Shown piece after piece: positions 17,621 through 25,151 of a stretch of DNA of 32,506 bases. The stretch is from an uncultured Bacteroidales bacterium (lineage in GTDB: Bacteria; Bacteroidota; Bacteroidia; Bacteroidales; Muribaculaceae), in assembly GCA_947177325.1 (NCBI GenBank), contig CAMWUH010000002.1, positions 1 to 32,506 on the forward strand, read 5' to 3'. A model generated the notes under the pieces. That model worked only from the letters and a program-made list of their open reading frames with translations, ran no database searches and was not told the DNA's origin. The first letter of the stretch is position 1, and the number at the start of each line of letters is the position of its first letter. Position numbers and translations under genes: made by a program.

Positions 17621-18688
17621 ATGAAAAAACATAACTTCTATGCCGGCCCTTCAATTCTGAGCCAGTATACAATCAAAAACACCGCCGATGCAATCCTCAA
17701 CTTTGCAGATACCGGCCTCTCTATCCTCGAAGTGTCACACCGCAGCAAAGAATTTCAAGCTGTTATCGATGAAGCTTCAGCCCTGGTAAAAGAACTCCTT
17801 GAAGTGCCCGAAGGCTACCACGTGCTTTGGCTCGGTGGCGGCGCAAGCACTCAATTCGCAATGGTGCCGATGAACTTGATGAAACACAAAGCCGCATATC
17901 TCGACACAGGCGTGTGGGCCCACAAAGCTATCAAAGAAGCCAAGCTATTCGGCGAAGTTGATGTGGTTGCTTCATCAGAAGCCGCCAACTATAACTATAT
18001 CCCCAAGGACTACGTTATCCCTGCCGATGCCGACTATTTCCACTATACCACCAACAACACCATTTACGGCACCGAGCTCCGTCAAGACCCCGTTTCGCCC
18101 GTGCCCTTGGTAGCCGACATGTCGAGCGACATTTTCTCTCGCCCTGTCGATGTGGCTAAATACGACCTTATCTACGCAGGCGCTCAGAAAAACCTCGCTC
18201 CCGCAGGCGTTACTATCGTAATCGTTAAAGAAGATGCCCTCGGCAAAGTTGACCGCGTATTGCCCACAATGTTCAACTATCTTACCCACACTTCCAAGGG
18301 TTCGATGTTCAACACTCCCCCCGTGCTCCCCATCTTCTCAGCCATGCAAACCCTCCGCTACTACAAACAGCTCGGCGGTATCTCGGCTATTGAGAAAATC
18401 GACATCGAAAAAGCCGGAATTCTCTACGAAGCCATCGACGCATCGAAAATGTTCATGGGCACAGCCGAAGTGGCCGACCGCTCTATCATGAACGTTTGCT
18501 TCGTAATGGCTCCCGAATATAAAGAGCTTGAAAAAGACTTCATCGACTTCGCCACATCTAAGGGAATGGTAGGCATCAAGGGTCACCGCTCAGTGGGCGG
18601 CTTCCGCGCATCGCTCTATAACGCAATGCCCGTTGAAAGCGTCAAAGCTCTCGTTGAGTGCATGAAAGAATTTGAAGCCAAACACTAA
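17621..18688 (+). CDS. serC: 3-phosphoserine/phosphohydroxythreonine transaminase
   Basis: [25 protein letters not shown]-like motif, [49 protein letters not shown]; start set at 17621. Confidence 0.95.
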   Translation: MKKHNFYAGPSILSQYTIKNTADAILNFADTGLSILEVSHRSKEFQAVIDEASALVKELLEVPEGYHVLWLGGGASTQFAMVPMNLMKHKAAYLDTGVWAHKAIKEAKLFGEVDVVASSEAANYNYIPKDYVIPADADYFHYTTNNTIYGTELRQDPVSPVPLVADMSSDIFSRPVDVAKYDLIYAGAQKNLAPAGVTIVIVKEDALGKVDRVLPTMFNYLTHTSKGSMFNTPPVLPIFSAMQTLRYYKQLGGISAIEKIDIEKAGILYEAIDASKMFMGTAEVADRSIMNVCFVMAPEYKELEKDFIDFATSKGMVGIKGHRSVGGFRASLYNAMPVESVKALVECMKEFEAKH

Positions 18689-18709
18689 TCCTTACCCTGT
18701 AACGACTTT

Positions 18710-19630
18710 ATGAAAGTTTTAATCGCAACAGAGAAACCGTTTGCCCCCGTAGCCTCTAAAGCCATAGCCGAGGTTATCGAAGAAGCCGGCATGACTCCCG
18801 TGTTTCTCGAAAAATATGCCTCAAAAGATGAGTTATTGGCAGCCGTTGGCGATGCCGATGCTCTGATTATTCGCTCTGACAAGGTTGACAACGACGTGCT
18901 CAACGCCGCCAACAAACTCAAAATCGTGGTTCGCGCCGGCGCAGGCTACGACAACGTTGACCTTGACTCAGCTACCAACCATGGTGTTTCGGTGCAGAAC
19001 ACTCCCGGCCAAAATTCCAACGCCGTTGCCGAATTAGTGTTCGGTATGGCCGTAATGGCAATCCGCAACATGTTTAACGGCACTTCAGGCACCGAGCTTA
19101 AAGACAAAACCCTGGGCATTCAGGCCTTCGGTCAGGTGGGTCGCAACGTGGCTCGCATCGCCAAAGGTTTCGGCATGGAAATCACTGCCCTCGACCCCTA
19201 TTGCCCCGATGAAGCAATGGAGCAAGCTGGCGTTAAACCGGTTCACTCGGTTGAGGACCTCTACCGCAACAACCAGGTAGTGTCAATCCACATCCCTGCC
19301 ACCGCTGAAACCCGTGGCTCAATCGGCAAAGACTTGTTGCTTCTAATGCCCAAAAACGGCCTGGTTATCAACACAGCCCGCAAAGAGGTTATCGACGAAG
19401 CCGGCCTTGCAGAAGCATTGCGCGAACGCACCGACCTCAAATATGTGGCCGACGTCGCTCCCGACAGCGCAGCCGAAATGAAAGCCGAATTTGGCGACCG
19501 CGTGTTCTTCACCCCCAAGAAAATGGGTGCACAAACAGCTGAAGCCAACATCAACGCCGGCATCGCTGCCGCCAAGCAAGTGGTAGCCTTCCTGAAAGAT
19601 GGCGTCGACCGCTTCCGCGTCAACAAGTAA
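18710..19630 (+). CDS. serA: D-3-phosphoglycerate dehydrogenase
   Basis: VVRAGAGYDNVDLDSATNHGVSVQNTPGQNSNAVAELVFGM, LGIQAFGQVGRNVARIAKGFGM, directly after serC. Confidence 0.92.
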   Translation: MKVLIATEKPFAPVASKAIAEVIEEAGMTPVFLEKYASKDELLAAVGDADALIIRSDKVDNDVLNAANKLKIVVRAGAGYDNVDLDSATNHGVSVQNTPGQNSNAVAELVFGMAVMAIRNMFNGTSGTELKDKTLGIQAFGQVGRNVARIAKGFGMEITALDPYCPDEAMEQAGVKPVHSVEDLYRNNQVVSIHIPATAETRGSIGKDLLLLMPKNGLVINTARKEVIDEAGLAEALRERTDLKYVADVAPDSAAEMKAEFGDRVFFTPKKMGAQTAEANINAGIAAAKQVVAFLKDGVDRFRVNK

Positions 19631-19653
19631 CCAATCCCAACTCAATTATGATA

Positions 19654-19689
19654 GCAGGCACTCTTCGATTGCGGAGAGCGCCTGTTTTC
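19654..19689 (+). terminator. Terminator after serC-serA
   Basis: GCAGGC-A-CTCT ... AGAG-C-GCCTG followed by TTTT. Confidence 0.6.
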
Positions 19690-19706
19690 ATTTATAAAGC
19701 TATTAA

Positions 19707-19793
19707 GCTTAGTGGGCTTAGGAAGTCATTCTGATAAGGCTCAGATGGCTTAGCGGGCTTCTGAGGACATTGATAAATGGGCTTTGTGGGTCT
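19707..19793. repeat. Degenerate direct repeats (GCTTAGyGGGCTT)
   Basis: GCTTAGTGGGCTTA (19707), GCTTAGCGGGCTT (19748), GCTTTGTGGGTCT (19781). Confidence 0.5.
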
Positions 19794-19794
19794 A

Positions 19795-20742
19795 TTAGAG
19801 GCCTAAGTGAGATAATTGGGTTGTAAAGCGAGCTAAAGCAGCATTGTATTTGGCCATTGTGCGCGATTTCAAAATTTCTTTTACCGCTCGTGGAGGAAGC
19901 GTGTCGGCCATAAGCTGCCAATATGGAAGCAGATGTGAAAGCAGTTGACTATCCCCTTGCAGCCGCTGAGATAATACATCGGCAAGGCGATTAAGCATTT
20001 CTACGAAGTCTCGAACACGCGCTTGTTCATCGACCTTAGTGTCGGTTGACAGCTCGTGGAATAGCGATGGGCGAGTCACTACTCCCCTGCCCGCCATAAC
20101 ACCTGCGAAATCAGCGGGCACGGCTCGTATCCGGCCAACTGAGTTTATGTTACCATTGTAGATAACCGGGTGGGCGCAAGCTTGCGCAAATTGCTCCATC
20201 GCTTCAATGTCAATATCCCCCTTATACATTTGGCGGGCTGTGCGGCCATGAATGGCTACCCATTCTATCGGCATAGAGTTGATAACCTCAATAGATTCCC
20301 TCCATTGGTCTGCAGCATCGATACCCAAGCGGAGCTTCAGTGAGAAAGTTACATCTCCATAGCGAGCCATCTCTGAGGCTATAGCGGTGAGTCGGTCAGC
20401 GTCACACACCAAGGCGGAGCCTCTATGCCGACTGATTTGCGGAGGATGAGGGCAACCGGCATTGAGATTAACCCGATTAAACCCGCGCTCCAACGCAGCA
20501 TCTACAAGCCGGCTAAACTCATCAGGACCGTTTGCTATGACTTGAGGTATAGTGTCCTCAACGTCTGACTCCGGGTCGAGATCGTTGAGATCTCGCTGGC
20601 GCACGTCGCCTCGCTCTATCCGCAGAAACGGTGTCACGTACGTTGCTCCCGGAAACATAGCGCGATGGACTCTGCGCCAGGCTCCGGTAGTCAGCCCCTG
20701 CAAAGGAGCGACCAGGCAGTTATATTTAATTTGTTCCGGCAT
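19795..20742 (-). CDS. tRNA-dihydrouridine synthase family protein
   Basis: APLQGLTTGAWRRVH, RVNLNAGCPHPPQISRHRGSALV, KLRLGIDAADQW, WVAIHGRTARQMYKGDID, PVIYNGNINS, GVMAGRGVVTRPSLF. Confidence 0.88.
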   Translation of the reverse strand: MPEQIKYNCLVAPLQGLTTGAWRRVHRAMFPGATYVTPFLRIERGDVRQRDLNDLDPESDVEDTIPQVIANGPDEFSRLVDAALERGFNRVNLNAGCPHPPQISRHRGSALVCDADRLTAIASEMARYGDVTFSLKLRLGIDAADQWRESIEVINSMPIEWVAIHGRTARQMYKGDIDIEAMEQFAQACAHPVIYNGNINSVGRIRAVPADFAGVMAGRGVVTRPSLFHELSTDTKVDEQARVRDFVEMLNRLADVLSQRLQGDSQLLSHLLPYWQLMADTLPPRAVKEILKSRTMAKYNAALARFTTQLSHLGL

Positions 20743-20821
20743 ATTTCAAAAGAGGTTTATCAAAAGGGGTCAATAAGAAGTTATGGTTTGCACGACACAA
20801 GAATCCGATTCTCCTGTCAGC

Positions 20822-20931
20822 ACTGCTACACGCGCTACACTGCTACACAGGGGCGTTACTGCTACACGTGCTACACTGCTACACAGGGTCGCTACTGCTA
20901 CACGTGATACACATGATACACTGATAAAGGA
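20822..20931. repeat. 36-bp tandem repeat built from GCTACAC units (about 2.7 copies)
   Basis: ACTGCTACACGYGCTACACTGCTACACAGGGKCGYT repeats at 20822 and 20858; partial divergent copy from 20894. Confidence 0.85.
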
Positions 20932-21001
20932 TGATATCAGCTCAACCAAATGTTATAGCGTCAAGAGTCAGCTTTCAACATCGACGCTGCTGATTCACAT
21001 G

Positions 21002-21032
21002 CAAAGATACGGATAAAAAAATTGCCCCGAAA
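21002..21032 (-). promoter_or_regulatory. Candidate promoter for the dus gene
   Basis: Minus strand TTTC - N19 - TATCTTTG (21009-21002); would give a ~250-nt leader containing the 36-bp repeats. Confidence 0.4.
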
Positions 21033-21051
21033 GGAAAAACCTTCGGGACAA
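21014..21051 (-). terminator. Intrinsic terminator of the exbB-exbD-exbD-tonB operon
   Basis: Minus strand TTGTCCCGAAGG-TTTTT-CCTTTCGGGGCAA followed by TTTTTTT. Confidence 0.85.
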
Positions 21052-21099
21052 TCTCTATAAGGGTAATGAATTAACTCGGTGGTTAAGTCATTGGCATTA

Positions 21100-21978
21100 T
21101 TACATGCCTTGGAGACGGAAGTTGATGGGCACTGTGTACCAAACGTTCACGGGTTGACCGTTCATACGACCGGGATTGAATTTGGGCAGTGATTTGATTA
21201 CACGCACAGCTTCTTTATCCAAGTCGGGGTCTTTACCACGAATCACTTGCACTTCACCTACTGAACCGTCTTTGGTAACAACGAAGCGCACTTGAACGCG
21301 ACCTTGAATACCATTTTCCATAGCCATAGGAGGATATTTCACGTGGCTACCGATCCATTTGAGAAGTTCAGCCTCACCGCCGGGGAACTGAGGCATTTGC
21401 TCTACTGAGGTAAATACCTGGTTGTCGTTAACGGGTTCGGGTTTCTTCTCTTCAACGATGATTTCGTTTTGGTGTTCGCGCACGATGTTGATATCGTCAG
21501 TACCTTTGTCGAAGTTGGTGTTACCGATAGCAGTTTCGTTTTGTTGAACGTCTTCTTGAGTAGCAACTTGCTCTACCTCACGGTCGTTGTCAACGATGAT
21601 GAACTCGGTGAACTGTTGAGTGTTAAGGATTTCTTCTTCGAGAGCTTCAGGAATTTCGATTTCTTCCTGTTCCATTTGGTTCTCTTCGATTTCCTCCTCT
21701 TCAATCACAACTGAGAGGTCTTCAAAAGCTTGCTGATCAAGCTCGGCCTGGAGGGCAGCGAGGCGCTCAGCCTCTTTTTCGTCGGAGTAAGCTTTCCATG
21801 CGAGAGCAGCTACGATCAGACCGGCGAGGATAGCCAAACCGGCGAAAGCGTAGAGAATTGCACGCACGTGACGCTTTTCTGATTGCACGCGGAGCTGGTA
21901 AGCACCATACTCTTTGTTGCGGCCGTCGAAAATAAGGTCACTCCATTCTCTTGATGAAAGATCAATATCTTTTGCCAT
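21100..21978 (-). CDS. tonB: Energy transducer TonB family protein
   Basis: One TM near N-terminus; C-terminal FPGGEAELLKWIGSHVKYPPMAMENGIQGRVQVRFVVTKDGSVGEVQVIRGKDPDLDKEAVRVIKSLPKFNPGRMNGQPVNVWYTVPINFRL. Confidence 0.95.
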   Translation of the reverse strand: MAKDIDLSSREWSDLIFDGRNKEYGAYQLRVQSEKRHVRAILYAFAGLAILAGLIVAALAWKAYSDEKEAERLAALQAELDQQAFEDLSVVIEEEEIEENQMEQEEIEIPEALEEEILNTQQFTEFIIVDNDREVEQVATQEDVQQNETAIGNTNFDKGTDDINIVREHQNEIIVEEKKPEPVNDNQVFTSVEQMPQFPGGEAELLKWIGSHVKYPPMAMENGIQGRVQVRFVVTKDGSVGEVQVIRGKDPDLDKEAVRVIKSLPKFNPGRMNGQPVNVWYTVPINFRLQGM

Positions 21979-22023
21979 TTCTGTTTCTTAGATTTTCAAA
22001 GTTAATAAATCAGTCATCAAGCG

Positions 22024-22779
22024 TTATTTGGGGTTGTTGGCCTTGTAGGTGTCAATTACTAATTGATCATCTTCGGTAAACGTACCAATACGATATTGCG
22101 AGATTTGGTTAATCTGCATTTCGTCAAGAGCAGAGATAACACTTTGCCAAGCAGCGCCGTCGGTAGCTTTGATAGTTACTTTGGGGCTGGTTGATTTGTT
22201 AGCTTCACGAATTTCTTTGGCTTTAGCGTTGAAAGTTTCGTCGTCGATCTTGTTTTCGAGACGTTCTTTCTTAAGGTCGTTTACAGCTTCAGCAACCACT
22301 TTGTTGCGGTTGTGAAGGATTTCACGGATACCGTGGTAAACGGTTTTGCCATTTTCCTGAGTGTTACCTTCGAAAGAGTAGGCTTTGATTTTGGCTGCAC
22401 CTTCAGGGGTGAGCTTGCCATCTTCGCCTTTAGCGGGGGCAAAACCTTCGTAGTAGTAGACTACTTCAAGGGCATTGCCTTTGTCGTCATGCTTGATGTT
22501 GTTGTTTTCATCGCGCTCTGTATCAATGATGATAGTAACGGCGTCGCGTTCATTAACCTCATCGCCGGCGGCTTGCTCGGTTTTCTGCTGGTTGGGGTCA
22601 ACCGGAGCAGGGAGGGCGATGCTGAGTGTTTGCGACTTAATCATTGTGGTACACAGCATGAAGAACGTAATCAAGAGCATGTTCATATCCACCATGGGAG
22701 TGAAGTCCACGTGGATTTGCATCTTTTTCTGGGCGCCTTTTTTCTTTTTGCCGCCGTCGGATTGTTCAATTTGAGCCAT
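22024..22779 (-). CDS. exbD: Biopolymer transporter ExbD/TolR family protein (251 aa)
   Basis: HVDFTPMVDMNMLLITFFMLCTTMIKSQTLSIALP ExbD TM motif. Confidence 0.9.
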   Translation of the reverse strand: MAQIEQSDGGKKKKGAQKKMQIHVDFTPMVDMNMLLITFFMLCTTMIKSQTLSIALPAPVDPNQQKTEQAAGDEVNERDAVTIIIDTERDENNNIKHDDKGNALEVVYYYEGFAPAKGEDGKLTPEGAAKIKAYSFEGNTQENGKTVYHGIREILHNRNKVVAEAVNDLKKERLENKIDDETFNAKAKEIREANKSTSPKVTIKATDGAAWQSVISALDEMQINQISQYRIGTFTEDDQLVIDTYKANNPK

Positions 22780-22793
22780 AACTGTGTAAATGA

Positions 22794-23567
22794 TTATTTA
22801 GCGTTCTCGTCGATAAGAGCTGTTTCAACGGTGAATTTGTTGAGCTTGATAGTGCGGAGGCTTTCCAACACTTCGTTTACTTTGTTAAACGGAGTAGAGC
22901 GGTCAGCTTTCACTGCAATACCGGAGCCGTCGAGGCGCATAGCTTCAGTAAGGGCCGGGTTACCTGAGTTTTGGAGCACACGCATCCAAATCTGGAACTC
23001 GCTGATTTTTTCATCTTTGCCCTTGTAGGTACCGTTTTTATCGGGGATATAATTGGCCAAAGGAATGCCGGCCATGTCGTTTTCCATATCTCCTACAAAC
23101 TTATCTTGCTCTGTTTGGCTCATTGAAAGGAATTCGTGCATTTTCATCATGGGCACACCGAATGTGCCGATTTTTGAGAATACTTGAACATCCTTGTCAG
23201 TGATGCCGGGATTATGGCCCGTGAGGGACTCATACTCGGCAGCAGCCATACGGAGGGCGTTAGCGCGCATGTTCTCCGACGAATAAGCGCCCGGATTATC
23301 CTCAGGGATATTGGGGTCAGCCTCACCTGTGATGTTAAGGAATACTCTAACCTTGTCTTTGGCTTCGTTGGTGCCAACGAGCACTTTGGCCACGTTAGAG
23401 ATTTCTACCTTGGTAGTAGAAACCGAGGGAGGAGTGATTACCTGAGTCGGCTCCTTCTGCAGGAAGGTCGAAGTCAACATGAAGAAAGTAAGCAAAAGAA
23501 CGGTAACGTCACTCATCGCGGTCATGTCGATGAGCGTACTCTTTCTTTTTACTTTAATTTTTCCCAT
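22794..23567 (-). CDS. exbD: Biopolymer transporter ExbD/TolR family protein (257 aa)
   Basis: STLIDMTAMSDVTVLLLTFFMLTSTFLQKEPTQVITPPSVS and C-terminal GIAVKADRSTPFNKVNEVLESLRTIKLNKFTVETAL. Confidence 0.9.
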   Translation of the reverse strand: MGKIKVKRKSTLIDMTAMSDVTVLLLTFFMLTSTFLQKEPTQVITPPSVSTTKVEISNVAKVLVGTNEAKDKVRVFLNITGEADPNIPEDNPGAYSSENMRANALRMAAAEYESLTGHNPGITDKDVQVFSKIGTFGVPMMKMHEFLSMSQTEQDKFVGDMENDMAGIPLANYIPDKNGTYKGKDEKISEFQIWMRVLQNSGNPALTEAMRLDGSGIAVKADRSTPFNKVNEVLESLRTIKLNKFTVETALIDENAK

Positions 23568-23616
23568 TGTTTTACTTGATTAAAATTGATTGATTAGTTA
23601 CAGTAAAGGGGAAAAA

Positions 23617-24453
23617 TTAGTGAGTAGCTGCGAAAGATTGTACGATAGTGAAACCGATTTCGTCGATTGCGTAAGTGAGCTTATCGATTTTGTTGGTGTA
23701 GTAGTTGTAAGAGATAACAGCGAATGCACCGGTTGCGATACCGAAGGCAGTGTTGATAAGCGCTTCAGAGATACCGGTTGAAAGCTCGGTTGAGTCAGGA
23801 GCACCTGAAGCAGAAAGAGCTTGGAATGATTTGATCATACCGATTACAGTACCGAGAAGACCAACGAGTGTACCGAGAGTGGTGAGGGTTGCAACGATGG
23901 GGAGGTTTTGTTGGAGTGTAGGCATTTCGATTGCCATTGCTTCTTCAACTTCTTTTTGGAGAGTTGCAATTTTTTGTTCTTTAGAGAGGACTGTGTTTTT
24001 GTCCATTTCTTCGTAACGGGTAAGAGCGGCAGAAACTACAGCTGCAACTGAACCTTGTTGTTTTTTGCAGAGTTGTTGAGCAGCAGCGATATCGTTTTTA
24101 GCGAGACAGCCTTTTACGTTAGCTACGAATTTTTCGATTGAGCCTTTACCTTTAGCGCCTTTGAGAGCGATAGCACGTTCAACTGAGAGAACGAGCACGG
24201 TGAGCAACAATGTTTGAAGTACAGGCACGATAACACCACCTTTGTAGATAGTGCCGAGGATGTCTTGGGGATGACCTTCTTCATTGAAGTGTGAGTCAGC
24301 ACCGTAAACAAACATGAACAAACAAACGGCTACAACAAAGCAGCAAAGGATTACAAGGAATGCGTTTTTGATTCCGGGGGCGTTGCTTTTTTTCTTAATC
24401 GGTTTGATAGCCGATGTTTTGGGAGCAACGGGATTGGGCTTTTGAGCTTCCAT
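23617..24453 (-). CDS. exbB: MotA/TolQ/ExbB proton channel family protein
   Basis: LQQNLPIVATLTTLGTLVGLLGTVIGMIKSFQALSASGAPDSTELSTGISEALINTAFGIATGAFAVISYNYYTNKI. Confidence 0.94.
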   Translation of the reverse strand: MEAQKPNPVAPKTSAIKPIKKKSNAPGIKNAFLVILCCFVVAVCLFMFVYGADSHFNEEGHPQDILGTIYKGGVIVPVLQTLLLTVLVLSVERAIALKGAKGKGSIEKFVANVKGCLAKNDIAAAQQLCKKQQGSVAAVVSAALTRYEEMDKNTVLSKEQKIATLQKEVEEAMAIEMPTLQQNLPIVATLTTLGTLVGLLGTVIGMIKSFQALSASGAPDSTELSTGISEALINTAFGIATGAFAVISYNYYTNKIDKLTYAIDEIGFTIVQSFAATH

Positions 24454-24518
24454 AAATAAAATTAGTTTAAAGGATTGATTGGATTAATTAATTATTTTGT
24501 TGTTGATTTCTTTCGTGG

Positions 24519-24635
24519 TTAAGGGGTGCCGAAGGCTCTCCGACGGCCGACCACCTTTGAAATAAACGGAAGTGCTGCATTTTTAGCGTGAACCGGTTTC
24601 ATAAAAAATGTGAACTCAGCCACGACATAGCCCAT
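24519..24635 (-). CDS. Small ORF (38 aa) in the exbB leader; possible leader peptide or repeat-borne sORF
   Basis: Read by hand: MGYVVAEFTFFMKPVHAKNAALPFISKVVGRRRAFGTP*; absent from the ORF track because of length. Confidence 0.3.
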   Translation of the reverse strand: MGYVVAEFTFFMKPVHAKNAALPFISKVVGRRRAFGTP

Positions 24636-24719
24636 GTCTGTTTTCCATGGTTCAGCTCAATGCTGCCGCCGATTGTCGACGATGGTCGATTTAAGGCATT
24701 GATTACCAAAATTATAGGC

Positions 24720-24767
24720 TTTCAAAAGGAGCTTTAATCCGCTTCTATGCGAGCTATTCTTTTGAAA
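24720..24767. repeat. Inverted repeat at the predicted start of the exbB leader
   Basis: TTTCAAAAG (24720-24728) / CTTTTGAAA (24759-24767), with additional inner AGCT pairing. Confidence 0.6.
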
Positions 24768-24775
24768 ACCTAATG

Positions 24776-24806
24776 CAAATTTATCATTATATTTTAAACT
24801 TTCAAA
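24776..24806 (-). promoter_or_regulatory. Consensus Bacteroidales promoter for exbB operon
   Basis: Minus strand TTTG (24806-24803) - N19 - TAAATTTG (24783-24776). Confidence 0.7.
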
Positions 24807-24987
24807 ATTTTTTTTGCTTGATTTGGCAAAAAGCGACGTTTATAACAGTTTTTTGCAACTGAAGCCGTCTCTGCCGCATCTCCTCTCCTTGCCCCGTCGG
24901 GCTTAGCAAGCTTAGGTGGCCTGTCAGACCAATCACCTAATTAATATAGGTAATAAAATTTAAATATGTGAAAATCGGCTCGTGGCA

Positions 24988-24995
24988 TAACTTTG
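24988..24995 (+). promoter_or_regulatory. -7 box TAACTTTG upstream of nqrA (distal)
   Basis: TAnnTTTG match; -33 weak. Confidence 0.4.
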
Positions 24996-25066
24996 AAATT
25001 CAGGTAATTGCAATTTTTATGGCGTTTTTTAGGCTGATTTATGATGAATAAAAAAATAATTATGCG

Positions 25067-25074
25067 TAACTTTG
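25067..25074 (+). promoter_or_regulatory. -7 box TAACTTTG upstream of nqrA (proximal)
   Basis: TAnnTTTG match; -33 weak; 78 bp before the nqrA ATG. Confidence 0.4.
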
Positions 25075-25151
25075 CTGCGTTTTGTGCCGCTCTTCTTGGG
25101 CTGCACCTACCTTCAACTATTTCAAACCATGAAAAATCATTATCACTCGAT

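Noticed and set aside
20822-20931. 36-bp repeats resembling a CRISPR array (typical repeat length)
   Set aside because: The units are directly contiguous with no unique spacers, and there are no cas genes; it is a tandem repeat.
20665-21016. ORFs 20665..20907 and 20783..21016 on the plus strand
   Set aside because: Their translations (CYTRYTATQGRYCYT..., TRATLLHRG...) are simply the tandem repeats read as protein; no start context or known domain.
22312-23028. 238-aa plus-strand ORF antisense to the two exbD genes
   Set aside because: Shadow ORF opposite well-supported ExbD coding sequence; no recognisable domain.
25041-25151. N-terminal extension of NqrA (MMNKKIIMRNFAAFCAALLG...)
   Set aside because: The conserved NqrA N-terminus begins at MSITVRLKKGLDL (25152); the extension covers a promoter-like TAACTTTG box.
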